DNA of 34,114 nucleotides from positions 4,993 to 39,106 of the forward strand of contig LRSR01001862.1 of the NCBI GenBank assembly GCA_001579985.1, written 5' to 3'. Positions within the stretch are counted from its first letter, which is position 1; each line of letters begins with the position of its first letter. Origin of the DNA: Hypsibius dujardini (taxonomy: Eukaryota; Tardigrada; Eutardigrada; Parachela; Hypsibiidae). Below, piece after piece: positions 20,976 through 31,926 of this stretch. The notes beneath the pieces were generated by a model. It saw only the letters and a list, made by a program, of their open reading frames with translations, did no database searches and was not told where the DNA came from. Both the position numbers and the translations under genes were made by a program.

Positions 20976-21173
20976 CCTCGATAGATAGTGACAGCGCACG
21001 AGCTGTGTGACGTTAAATTGGTCCCCCCCCCCCACGCGTTAGCCAGTGCCCTGCCTGTACCTCGCATGCCATTCAGTCGTACACACAGCTTTCTTGTGGT
21101 GCTGTTTATCTTTACGTGTACAGCGGGCAACCATTACGTCACGTGACCCGTGCGCTGTCGCTATCTATCGAGG
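20976..21173. mobile_element. MITE-like element with ~25-bp terminal inverted repeats
   Basis: CCTCGATAGATAGTGACAGC at the left end matches, with one mismatch, the reverse complement of the right end (GCTGTCGCTATCTATCGAGG), and the match extends through GCACG. The interior contains a run of 11 C (about 21024-21034). No target duplication is evident. Confidence 0.85.
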
Positions 21174-21457
21174 AACTACAGTATCGTAAACCATAGCTAA
21201 AGTCGATACCCTGCCCCTTTTCGTGACGTCACAAGGACTTGAGGATAAGAGTTAAGGTTATGTATCGCCCCGAACAAACCCTAATACCAAGCGCCGCGCT
21301 TTAATAAAAAGATTCCAGCCTTGCTGCATAATCTGACGCCATATTTTTTGAATTACACTCCAACGCTTATTTAATATCTGGTCTGTCGCAAGGTTTGTCT
21401 GTGGGGGTGAGGAAGCGTCAAAATGATCATTGACAGATATCTTCAGTACCGTCTGTT

Positions 21458-21732
21458 CGCGATCTCAAGGGACAGCTCAGCCCCGCCTCCCTCGGTATGG
21501 CCCTGCACTGGATTGAACGTTCAATCTGATTCACTCTTCTCTGATTGGCTCATTTCCTACAGCTTACTCCTTGTGTTCGATTGATTGATTGTACGGTCGT
21601 ACTGGTCCGTATATTTGTCCCTACGGTGGGAAATTGGTGAAGGACTCTGAATAGACACAGCCCGGGTTGGATAACATTTACGGGTTGGTTCAAATTTACG
21701 CGTAGGGCAGGAAATTCTCCCTTGAGATCGCG
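21458..21732. mobile_element. Possible foldback element with 15-bp perfect inverted ends
   Basis: CGCGATCTCAAGGGA at 21458-21472 is the exact reverse complement of 21718-21732. Weaker pairing continues outward. The interior holds direct copies of ACGGGTTGG-like words. It ends about 28 bp before the last acceptor of the disrupted gene (21760). Confidence 0.6.
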
Positions 21733-22021
21733 AGTGTACGTCACATATCTGCTTTTTCAGCTGGAGTGTCTTGTTGAAGCAGAAGGATCTCACCACACCC
21801 ATCCCCTCCACTGAGGCTGACTGGGCGACCTTGTTTTTCCAGCTGGACCGGATTGGGATGAAGGATATCGCCAGTTTCGTCGGGGGGGGGGGACTTTCAA
21901 GCGACCGCGCGCCAATTCGGCGGCCTGCGACGAGTCCGCTGCGAAGAAAGCCGTCATCGGTGCTGCGAACACAGTTTCTGTTAAGGCGGCGACGCCACCT
22001 GCGCCCAAAAAGAGCAAATGA

Positions 22022-22536
22022 AGGAACGGGGATCGCTTTTTAAACACTTAACGTGTCAATTGAGCCCCTGAATCGTGCCGTTTTTGTCCGGTCACGGTTT
22101 GTGCGAACATAATTGCATGTACGCGTCTTAACGTTCTACTTTTTTTTTCTCCCATGAACAGTACGCCATATGCAAATGACTCAATTCTTTTGCCACGTCA
22201 GGGCGCTGTCACTTCTGGTGCTCTGTGTGTTTGATGGTTGGCTACACTGATGTGTCTGAAGGCGGTGAAAAAACAAAGTGCGTTAATTGGGTCACATTGA
22301 TCATTGATGGGCCTATTTTCTATGAAACTGTCTGATCATCGGTTCGATCCGTTGCAAAAACCAATCTTTTTCTGTCCAACTGCCTGCCTGCTTGTCGGTC
22401 TGTCTGTCTGTCTGTGTGCCTGTGTGCCTGTGTGCCTGTGTGCCTGTGCGTCTGCGTGTCTGTGTGCCTTTGTTTCTTTGTTTCTCTTTGTCTGTTTGTC
22501 TGCAGGTCTGTCTGTTTGTCTGTCTGCCTGTCTGTT

Positions 22537-22567
<31 letters not shown>

Positions 22568-23366
22568 GTGTCTGTGTGTCTGTGTATCTGTGTGTCAGTG
22601 TGTCTGTGTATCTGTTTGTTTGTCTGTCTGCTGGTCTAGCTACCTCACTGTCCGTCTGCTTCAAAGTTCTGCCTGTCTGCCTGAGAGTCCCATGCGACGA
22701 CTGCATTCCTACCCTATTTCCGTTAATCCCCAGTTATGGTGTAGATTCTATGGAAACGTTCCCCAAAAAAAGCTATTCCATTAATGACCCACGATGATCC
22801 TTATCTTTCTCTCCCACTCCGTTCCCTTCCTTCCGCTTATTTCACATCTACACGTCGTCCCCTACCCCGGCGAGTTGCTTGGATTCCCCCAACTCTATTC
22901 CCACACTTACTTACAAAGAGGGACGACCGCGAGCCGCAAGCTCAAGATTACATATAATGCGGCACGGGAGCGGGAAGAACGCGGAATGGGATATCCGGCG
23001 CCGCGGCATGCAATCTTCCTGCACATTCAGACACACACACACATAGTCACACACTCCTCGCCTCGGGAGACACGTTGCACGCACACTGACAGACATTACT
23101 GTTTTGTTACATATATATACGAGGAAGCCTTCCATGTCTGTACGCCTGCTTACTTACCCCGGCATCTTCCGCACGCAAGGGTTCGCCGCCCACTTTTGGG
23201 TGTGTGTGTGTGTGTGTGTGCGCTTCCCCTTTTTCCTTTGCCTTCCTTCCCTCCTTTCCTCCTTCCATCCATCGTTTCCCCATTCCTCGCACACACAGAC
23301 ACGCAGTTTTTGCATAATGAAAAGTGAATGGCAAATCAGCTGTGAAGTTTCCTCATTCCACACACA

Positions 23367-23400
<34 letters not shown>

Positions 23401-24705
23401 CTTAATAATACCATGCTCCATGTGAGACTACACCATATAGTACGTGTACTACAGTTAGTACCGAGTACTTGGCCTCTTCGTATGATCAACGCCCCCGCGC
23501 TCGCGCGCAGGATGAGGCCCCGTGCTTGCGCGCAGGATGAGAGAGAAAGAGAGGAAGCTGCGACGTCCCGGGGTGTTTGGAGTCCCCAGCTCGCTCGATG
23601 CTTGCCACATCACAATCTTTCCATTCTTTCCACTTTTTTGTGTACGCGTATATACACATACCTACATACATAAATACATATATATATATACATACATATG
23701 TGTCTGCCTGTCTGACTGTGAGAGTGCCTGGGTGTTGTCTGGCTTTGACTCTTCCCTTGATCTTGCTCTGGTCTCTTATTATCCCAGCGCTTTTGGGGGT
23801 TCGTCTTCATTTCTCTTTATTCTGTGAAGCGACTTTCACGGCGTGTCCCCCTTTTGCAGATGGGGGTATTTTTTTGCCACCGGCACATGTGATTAGCTCT
23901 GTTGGGAGCACGAACTTGCGTCTGTCTGTCTGTCTGTCTGTCTGCCGGTCTGCCGGAGTGAGCGAGACCTTCACGGCAAATATACATTCATGTCTGGGAT
24001 TTTCGGCGGATCAGGAAGTCATATGCACACGGAAGGAAGTGCGAAAATCCATATGTGGGCTGCTGCTGCTGTGCCTACGTCGACTCATTCTTCTGACTGA
24101 CTGCGATGATTGGGAGTCCGACTGCTGCGTCTGGTCCACCGGTGAGTGGCCGTCGTGCCGCGCCTTTTTTCCGGTTGTGTCTGGCCGGTGTCTGTCTATC
24201 TGTCTATGTGGATTTGTTAAATACCCATTGTGTCTGGAAGCCGCTTCAAATTTTCTAGCTTGTCTGAACTTTGTCTGAATTTTGTTTTGTGTCTAGCAAT
24301 ATTGCCACATGAGGACTGCATGCTTCCTTAAGGAATAGTTGGATAGGAAATTGTCTGAAAGTACCGATCGGGGAGTGTCAATTTTGCTTTATGTAGTTTC
24401 GCTTCTTTTGTGTTGCCAGCCGGGTAACTGTGCGTCAATCGGTGAATTGAGGCAATATGTTACGTCTGCATGGTCCTTGACTGGTCTTAAGGCATACCCA
24501 CAGGCAATGTATAATGTGGAACTAAACGATTGGTGATTGTCCTGTCTGTATACTGTGCTTGTTGACCTCCTCCTGGAAAAATGGATCTATGTCTGGGGAC
24601 TAATCATAGCCCTTGTGTGTCATGCCTTGCCCACATTAAACCCCGCGTACACATGTAAAAATTTCCTCCGTTTGGTGTATCTGATTGCTCCAACGTCTGT
24701 CTGTA

Positions 24706-24736
<31 letters not shown>

Positions 24737-25013
24737 ATGTCTGTATGTCTGTCTGCCTGTATGTCTGCTTGCCTGCTTAAAATTTGGACAAGCTCCTTGT
24801 TGTTTGTTTTAACACCCTGCTAAATCATGTCTACCTGCAGTCACTGCCGGCCTCCCCACAAAGGTCTGCCATCGCAGCCGCTGAGGACCGTTTCAGCCCG
24901 TCCGGACCTGCCACTACCGATCGGATGGACTCATAGAAAAAAACCACCCAATCATATGACGCATAGTCAGTGAGCGGAAGCGGACTCTAGAGGAGAGGAA
25001 TAATATAATCGCC
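22022..25013. other. Repeat-rich spacer upstream of the NALF gene; possible 5' UTR exons
   Basis: Holds a CTGT/GTGTCT tract (22378-22640), (GT)n at about 23200-23221, (CA)n at about 23355-23398, (TA)n near 23685, short CTGT runs at 23921-23950 and 24695-24780. GGTGAGT at 24141 and the pyrimidine tract plus CAG ending at 24840 could delimit a 5' UTR intron of the NALF gene, placing a UTR exon at 24841-25013. The long open frames here are low-complexity and match no family. Confidence 0.5.
22378..22640 (+). repeat. Mixed (CTGT)n / (GTGTCT)n / (GTGCCT)n tract
   Basis: Tetranucleotide CTGT blocks alternate with hexanucleotide GTGTGCCT/GTGTCT blocks, showing a transition between repeat types in one array. 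Confidence 0.95.
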
Positions 25014-25932
25014 ATGCCTGACAACCTCGCCGCCGCTGCCGGCTTCGTCTGGCCCTGCCCAATGAGACGGAAAGTGCACCCTTGTGCCGTGTTATTTTTT
25101 CTGATTAAATTTTCAAGTGGCCAGCTAAACACCCCGCCACCGCCATCCAGTGGCAGTAACAGTAACGGTAACTTCAGTCCCTTGGACACTGGAACAACAG
25201 CCGGATCAGGAGGACTCTGCTCCTACTACCGCAACGACACGTCCATGGGAGGCGGGAGGAACGACTCCGCTGTTCCGCCGCATCCGCTCCGCAATCTCGG
25301 CGGGTTCTACCACACCCCCTGGCTGGACCAGGCCTTCTGGTAAAGCTGCTAAAAGCGAATTTTTTGTGGCTAATTTTTTTACATTTTATTATCGACTATT
25401 TTTTGCCATATTTAGTCAGTACCCACGGCGGGTCCACGCCTGGGACCTCCCCGATCCCGCTCAAGAATGTCTTCCGACGGACCGCGCTGAGGTGCTGGAC
25501 CGACTACAATTTATGTGTGATATCGCGCCTGATCGACGGTCAAGGCAAAGCTTCGAACGGTTGACGTTACCGTTCTGCGGGGAGTACACGCTGCCGATGG
25601 TGTTCGGCGGGGACGATGGGTGTGTCATGAAGAACTCGACGCGGGAGTGCCGTGATTGCATGGAGCAGATCTATTTGATCGATCAACACGCCAAGTTGGT
25701 TTATTGCCACTTTAAGCAGGATATTTTGGGGCGATTTGACTGCGAGACACCGTACTCAGTCATTTGGAAGAACTGCTCAGCCTGTCAGGTGAGGATTGTG
25801 GTCAGATTTCAAGACAAAGCGAGACAGAATGAGATCCAAGGCTTACAGACAAAACAAGCAGGAGAGAGGCACGCAGGCACGCAGCCAAACAGACAGACAG
25901 ACAAACAGACAAACAGACAGACAAACAGACAT

Positions 25933-25979
<47 letters not shown>

Positions 25980-27514
25980 TTAAAACAAACAGAAAGACAA
26001 ACAGACAAACAGACAAAGAAATAGACAGACAGACAGACAGACAGATAGGCCGAATAAGTTAGAGGCAAGTTGTGCAATCGAAATTCAGTCATGGGAAAGC
26101 GTAGAGAGTTTCCGAAAGAACTCTGTGAATGGGAAGAGGGAACTGTCGCAGTGTGGAATGCATTGTATGCCCTGGGTGATAATACTTTTCCTTGTTTGCA
26201 TGGTCCGTTTAAGTGTCCACAGAAAAGCTATATCAACCGCCCGTAAAATCAACATATTCGCAAATAAATCACATATGGAGGACCTTCCCCGCTCTTCCCT
26301 GGTCCGTCACATAGTCAGTCACGTTGCTACTTACAGCAGAGCGCACCCCCGGCACGCGTGGCCGTCACGTTGAAGGGTGCCGGTCCCTCGGTCGGTCGGT
26401 CGGTCGTGTGTGTGTTTTTGTAGACAAAAATTTATTCGCCTCCAAGGGAAATTTTACAGTCGCCGGCTCTCCACTTTTCGCGTGTGTGTATATCGCAACA
26501 ACACCAGCTCTTTACATTATGAGACACTGTATGCATAGACACACATGGCGGGGAAAATCTGGGAGGAAAGGAGGAGGCAAAGCGGCATCATTTGATAATT
26601 CAGAATTACGCAACAGCGAACCTCGAGTTCCATCATAATCTAGATTGCATTGTATCAGTCCAAAATATTTAAATTTTATTACCCCGAAAAATACGACGAC
26701 CTCTTGAGAACAGGTTCCGGTACTTGAAATGAGATCACTCAATCACATTGATCACAGAAGTTAATAAAAAAAATATTTCTGCGTTGAAGTAATCGAAATA
26801 ATGGTTTTTTTTTATCAAAAAAATGAGAAATTTAAAGGATAAAAAAAAGTCAGAAATAGTTTAACATTAATAGTGAATAATTTTGTACTTTAGTACTTTA
26901 TTACATTAGTACGACAGGTTTTAATTTCATTACCTGAAAGGCGGTGTATTAAACATCTCAATGGATAACTAAAAGCCGGATATAATAAAAAATATAATTC
27001 ACTAACAATAGAATCCATTGACATTATTGTTATAACACAGAAAATCGATCACCTCTGAGGAAGAGGTTCCGGCACTCAAAACAGGATCGCTCTCTCACAT
27101 TCATTTGCCAATCATCCAAAGTAGCCGAAGGATAATTTAAAACACCGGATATAATAAAAACGAGCGAGAAGTAAAGCGTGCGGGGCAGACATTCAACGAA
27201 AATGAATTATAAATAAGCCTTATTTGTAGGCGGCAATCTAATAATCCATTCTGCGTACGCTAAACTGAGCAGCCAAATTGGCGCGCGGGGTAGAGAGAGA
27301 GAATTGTCTGCTAATTGCTAAATTGTGTTTCGGTGAAGTCCGCAAAATGATAGACAGACAAACAGACAGACAAACTGACAGACAAACAGACAGGCAGACA
27401 GACAAACAGACAGACAAACAAACAGGCAGGCAGGTAGGTAGGTAGGTAGGCAGGCAAGCAGGCAGGCAGGTAGGCAGACAGAGAGACAGACAGGCAGACA
27501 AGCAGGCAGACAAG

Positions 27515-27559
<45 letters not shown>

Positions 27560-28159
27560 AGGGAGGCAGGCAGACTTATGACTTTATACGACGTGTTGAG
27601 CTGAGCATTTGCACATACATCTTACTTTGCTCGTCTGGGTCGGGTGCCTGCCGCAGACGGTGAGAATTGGCGATGAATTTTGTATTGCGTTAAAAAGTGG
27701 GAAAATCGATAGTATTGTCTAGTGCAGTGCTGGTCTGAGTCCCGGAAAGAGCACGAGAAAACCGGCGGACCGAAATCACTCATCCCTTTTCTCCTCCGTT
27801 CTTGTGTTTGTGGCGGCAGGGCGCATGCGGGAAATTACGTGATCCGATCTTGATGAAGGACGAGGCCGTACGGAGGGAGGGGAGACAGCAGAAACGGAAC
27901 TTGGGTGCTTGCCTCGCGTTTTGTCTTTTAGAGTGATTGAGTGAGCCGCGAGGTCCCGGAAGACGTTGATGAGAGAGCGGGTATGAACATTCTCCATGGC
28001 ATTATTAGGGAGATGAAGGATAAATGATATAACCGATTTTGAATAACCGACGACTACAGAATCCTCTATGTATCTTTCTGATTGTTGTCTGTCTATCTGT
28101 CTGTCTGTTTGTCTGTCTGTCTGTTTGTTTGTTTCTCTGTCTGTTTCTCTGTCTGTCTA

Positions 28160-28207
<48 letters not shown>

Positions 28208-30670
28208 GAACTGATTTAAAGAAAGCGCGGAATAAAGGCACCCAGTACTAGTACATTAGTCGGACTAGAGGGTCACGTAAGCCCAAGTATTTTTCGAATG
28301 CTCGGCCACACACAACGCAAACCCCTCTAAATGGTCTTCCGTCAGACTCTGCTTTTGGGTACTTTAATCTGGCCGGTATATTGCAATTATGCTGTTGGCA
28401 TCTCGGACGGACCGACCGAGTCATCCCGTTTCTTTAATCACCGCCTTCCGAGCCAGCACGAAGCTCATCCCCTTCCCCACGCACACACACACACAAAGCG
28501 TAATGACAAGCTGGAGCTGGCGATACACTCCAGAGATGTGGAACGCGGCCTGTTATCTGGCGCCCCACAGCGACGGACTGCGTAATTATCAACTTGAACC
28601 GGAACTTGTAACACACCAGTTCCCGCTCGCCCACCTCCCCTCCGTCATCCCTTTTCCCGATTAGCTGCGTATAGTCAGGGTCTGCTTTCGATGTGATGGG
28701 TCTGTCTGTCTGTTCGTTTTTCGGTTGTGTTTTAGATAGAGCGACCGGAAAGGACCGACAACCACAGCCGTCTTGTGATAGCTGTAAGGAATGATTGAAG
28801 CTATAATGAGCTGTGAGCTTCCGGCGCTGCAAATGGCTATACGAGGGAATGGAGATCCTCAAGGGTATTTCGGGAATCCGCAAGACCGGATAACTATGCC
28901 TTGACCTTACCTGATGGTGACAACAAAAAAACAGATGGCCAATTACTAGATGACTAAATTTCTTCTGTTTTTCTTTCTGTTGCAATCGATATTCAAACTG
29001 ACTGATGTTTTGCACGACTGAAACTTTGTTCTGGCTAAACTTGTCTTTGCTTGTGTCTGTGTCTGTGTCTGTGTCTGTGTCTGTGTCTGTGTCTGTGTCT
29101 GTGTCTGTGTCTGTGTCTGTGCCTGTGTCTGTGTCTGTGTCTATGCCTATTTCGGTGCATGTGTCCACCCCGACGCACCCGTCTTTTAACGGCGCAGTTC
29201 AATCTCTCATCAAGTCGCGTCCATCCTCATCCCCCAACCTTCTGAAATTCAGACGTAGGCCGCGGGGTTGTGGGTGGCTGTGTTCCCCTCAAAATGACAG
29301 ATGATCACGCACCCTTGGCTGTCAAAGGCTCTCTTTCACAAACGACGAAAAAAGTCAGCTCAACTTGCACCCTTTGATGGGGAACGAAGAATGATGGCAA
29401 GGGAGAGATGAATCAACTGGTTAAATGAAGACGGAGAGAGAGACAGACAGAGAGACAGACAGATCAGGAAAAGGAAATTTGCAAGCTGCACGCAAAGTTC
29501 CCGCACTCAAATTGAGACCTCATTTTCTTCGGCACAATGCTCAATACATACATAATATACATACATACATACACTCAATATATATATATATATATATATA
29601 AATCTCTGTCTGACTGAATGCTGTTTGGGGGGCACATTCCTGCTCAATTAGAAAAATGAAACGAGACACGCTGGATCGATTTCATATAAATAATAGGCAA
29701 CGTATTTAAAAGTACTTCGAATTTAAAATAAAATAAAAAAAAAATGTCTGCCTGGAGTTCAAAATTAATAAGCTTTCAATATATAGAAAAACAATGCGTG
29801 TCATTCAAATTTTTTAATGGAATATATTTACTATATATTTATTCGGTTTATTTTAAAGCGGAAATTGTTTATCTTGTGTGATTCTAACGGGGCCGTTTTT
29901 TTCTTCTGTCGCAGAGTGCCTACCGTGCCTGGGTGTGCGCCATGATGATACCATTCCGGATGGGGGAGCACCGGATCAATCCGTGCCGGTCGTTCTGCAC
30001 CAACGTGGAGCAACGCTGTCCTTATTTGACGCCGGACGACAAAGTCATCATCGCCGGAGAGCCCATGTTCTTCTGCAAAGGTTCGGCGATTCAACATGAA
30101 AAAAAGACTAAAATTGGTCCATCTCTGATTAGTATTTTTATCAACCCCAAATCAATTACTGACAATGTTCAAACTACTCTTTGTTTTTAGTTTTCAGTCA
30201 CGGGAAACATACACGGCATTAGCATTAATCGGCACCTCGAAAATAACAAAATAAAAAACAATAATTTTTATTTTAATTTTATTTCCAGTCAAAATTTTTA
30301 ATTCAATATCTGCTTTAAATTTTAGCTTTATTATAGTTTAATTGTTTGGAATCATTAGTTGCCTCGTTGCGGAAACCAATGTCTGACGGGTTTTTTTTGC
30401 CGTCTTCAAATAGACCCTGACATCCCGGAAATCTACTCCGCCTATGCAGACCCGCCGCACTGCTACCTGCCCTGCCATTTGAACGTGTCGAGAAACGCGA
30501 CGAGTCCGGAGGAAGACTGCAATCGTCACGAGATACTCAAGGAGGACCTGGCGGTCTACTACAACATGTCGCGACGGAAGGTGTCTCGGGGGACGATCAG
30601 AAACCCTTCGTTTCCTTCGGTTACTGCGATGTTGCTGTTGTTACTGACTGTGATTCGGCTATTTTCTTAA
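25014..30670 (+). CDS. NALF: NALCN channel auxiliary factor (NALF / FAM155 / NLF-1 family)
   Basis: Four exons: 25014-25339, 25416-25788, 29915-30080, 30414-30670; 1122 nt, 373 aa, phases consistent, stop TAA. A hydrophobic segment near residues 22-36 (CAVLFFLIKFSSG) after a basic MRRKVH may be a signal peptide or anchor. The cysteine-rich domain follows, with FCGEYTLP, RECRDCMEQIYLIDQHAKLV, then exon 3 SAYRAWVCAMM, NPCRSFCTNVEQRCPYLTPD and FFCKG. These align with FAM155 (CRQCVEAYQDYDHHAQEKY, YKAWLCSQYF, CKQYCLEVQTRCPFILPD). Exon 4 has several N-glycosylation sites and a hydrophobic C-terminus (TAMLLLLLTVIRLFS) with no cytosolic tail. NLF-1/FAM155 proteins help the sodium-leak channel NALCN fold, traffic and function in neurons; the fold is related to fungal Mid1 and Frizzled-type CRDs. 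The first exon is poorly conserved, as in relatives. Intron 2 (4126 bp) dwarfs all other introns here. Confidence 0.92.
25885..26048 (+). repeat. (ACAG)n microsatellite in NALF intron 2
   Basis: ACAG with ACAA variants on the sense strand, beginning about 100 bp after the exon 2 donor. Confidence 0.96.
26380..26406 (+). repeat. (GGTC)n short run in NALF intron 2
   Basis: Six or so GGTC units, followed by a short TGTGTG run. Confidence 0.85.
26697..27150 (+). repeat. Diverged direct duplication in NALF intron 2
   Basis: Two segments about 350 bp apart share GAGGTTCCGG/CAGGTTCCGG, then (T/C)ACT...A...GATC(A/G)CTC and TCACATT at about 75% identity (26700-26752 and 27050-27104). A second shared word, CCGGATATAATAAAAA, lies at about 26976 and 27145. 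The exact period and copy borders are unclear. Confidence 0.55.
27350..27572 (+). repeat. Compound (ACAG)n-(AGGC)n-(AGGT)n tract in NALF intron 2
   Basis: ACAG (27352-27425) passes into AGGC/AGGT tetramers and ends in a nearly pure (AGGC) run (27508-27570), the complement of CCTG-type repeats. Confidence 0.95.
28086..28206 (+). repeat. (CTGT)n microsatellite in NALF intron 2
   Basis: CTGT on the sense strand, opposite in orientation to the two ACAG tracts upstream in the same intron, so the nascent RNA contains complementary tracts about 0.8 and 2.2 kb apart. Confidence 0.96.
29053..29138 (+). repeat. (TGTGTC)n hexanucleotide repeat in NALF intron 2
   Basis: About 14 TGTGTC units with one CC variant. 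The antisense frame gives an Asp-Thr run in a spurious open frame. Confidence 0.96.
29579..29600. repeat. (TA)n run in NALF intron 2
   Basis: About ten TA units, preceded by CATA tetramers (29545-29575). Confidence 0.9.
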
Positions 30671-30741
30671 AGAGCGGCGATAGAGAGCGCAAAATCTATA
30701 AATTCAAATCAAATATAATGAGAGAATTAATGTGGAATGAA

Positions 30742-30747
30742 AATAAA
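30742..30747 (+). terminator. Candidate polyadenylation signal for NALF
   Basis: AATAAA 72 bp after the TAA stop. It is the only canonical signal seen close to a stop codon in this window. Confidence 0.5.
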
Positions 30748-30809
30748 ACGGGCAACCGTTTCGTGAAGCTGTCCAGGCTGCTCGGTCGAGCTATCGGTGC
30801 TTTCGTCAG

Positions 30810-31150
30810 GCTTTCCGTCTCCCTTTCCGTCTCTGTGTCTGACGGTCCGTCCTTGGTCCGTCTGGACGTTGTGAGCATCTGGTTCTCCGTCTCCCTTTCT
30901 GTCTTTCCGTTTGACGGTCCGTCCTTGGTCCGTCTGGCCGTTGTGAGCATCTGGTTCTCCGTCTCCCTTTCTGTCTTTCCGTCTGACGGTCCGTCCTTGG
31001 TCAGTCTGGCCGTCGTGAGCATCTGGTTCTCCGTCTTTCATCTGGGTTTCTCTAGCAACGGGTGTTTCCGACGAGCCTTCCGTCTCCCTTTCCGTCTCTC
31101 CGTCTGAGGGTCCGTCCTTGGTCCGTCCTTCCGTCGTGAGCATCTAGTTT
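30810..31150. repeat. 72-bp minisatellite after NALF
   Basis: Copies of a unit containing GACGGTCCGTCCTTGGTCCG and GTGAGCATCTGGTTCTCCGT start at 30841, 30913 and 30985 (exactly 72 bp apart), with a degraded fourth at about 31106. Because 72 is a multiple of 3 and the unit lacks stops, long open frames exist on both strands. Confidence 0.93.
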
Positions 31151-31926
31151 TCCGTCTTCAATTTGATTTTCCGTTTGACTTTTTTTGTCTTACCGTTTGA
31201 ACTTCCGCTTCTCATCTCATCTCGCTCTCATCTCTCTTTGACTCTTTGGCTTTTCGATCTACCATATTTTTCCGTTACGTGTGTCGGCCAAGCCCGTCTC
31301 TCAATCTGTCTTTATGCTTCCCCTTCCGTCATTCCGTTGGGTCGTTTGTCCGCCAGTTCGAGTCACAATCACACCTTCCACTCCCTTCGTGTGTTCCGTC
31401 CGGACTCAATCTTCCGTAAGAACTTCTGCCTGCTGTCCGCTTCCCCTCTGATTGATATGACCGATGTCTGCCGGAGGGTCCAACGGGGAGACGGACGAAA
31501 ACGAAGGGTCAATTTGGGGAGACGGACTAGAAAAGGAAAGGGCTGATGGAAAGACGAACGGCAGACTAACAGGCCGACGGCGAGATGGAATGGTAGACGG
31601 ACGCTTGAAGGGTAGCTGGAGACACAAACGGGCTGAGGGAAGGCCCAACAGCGAGACGGAGTGGGAGGCGGAGGTACAGGTCTCAAGACGGAGAGACGGA
31701 GAGGTAGACGGAACTTCGGGAGAACGGATTTCGATTAAGCAAATTTAATTAAGAACATGGTTCAGGCAGATTAAAAAGTACAAGTCCTGAAACTGACGGA
31801 CAACTCGGCCAATTGCGCATCGGGCGGCTTAATTAAATTAAAAAGATGCAGAAAATCTCGAGTAAAAAATGCGACGGAGGAAGAGAACAAAATCGAGTAC
31901 ATCGAGACAGACAAAGAAGAAGACGT

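Larger units (their letters stand above)
18830..22021 (+). pseudogene. Unrecognised protein gene with a disrupted reading frame (pseudogene or sequence errors)
   Basis: Likely exons: 18830-19109 (ATG in purine context, donor GTACTA), 19650-19874, 20355-20400, 21761-22021 (TGA). Exon 1 is a charged helical protein starting MPPKRSKTADHGSEDELHED. Exon 2 begins plausibly in one frame (FSNSEHLQDETIALAPPPLD) but continues as good helical sequence in another (FRIMKKKYEEQPGDWSEFRK); one extra A in the AAAAA run near 19713 would explain it. Exon 3 reads IKLMTDLAGILRKLQ in phase with exon 2. Exon 4 switches frame near 21770 and again at an 11-G run (21882-21892), after which a Lys/Ala-rich tail ends PPAPKKSK. 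The exon 1/exon 2 phases also disagree. I do not recognise the family. The shifts at homopolymers favour assembly error; real decay or a missing exon is also possible. The introns carry several foldback elements. Confidence 0.5.
30671..31926. other. Convergent spacer between NALF and RNase T2, built of CCGTCT/AGACGG words
   Basis: From the NALF stop to the RNase T2 stop. Holds the 72-bp repeats (30810-31150), a CCGTCT-rich stretch on the plus strand to about 31460, then the complementary AGACGG-rich composition from about 31470 to 31720, and an AT-rich 100 bp. No credible gene. Confidence 0.65.

Noticed and set aside
22325-22360. Possible tRNA or tRNA-derived SINE (GGTTCGATCC, B-box-like)
   Set aside because: No A box at the right distance, no acceptor stem and no poly-A or repeat tail.
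23577-24278. 233-residue open frame
   Set aside because: Low-complexity composition spanning (TA)n, CTGT and TGTC stretches, a donor-like GTGAGT inside, no recognisable domain.
28434-29168. 244-residue minus-strand open frame with an Asp-Thr run
   Set aside because: Antisense of the TGTGTC hexanucleotide repeat within NALF intron 2; no family similarity.
30718-31143. Overlapping plus and minus open frames with 24-residue repeats
   Set aside because: Both come from a 72-bp minisatellite lacking stops. Open frames on both strands argue for a repeat effect rather than coding.
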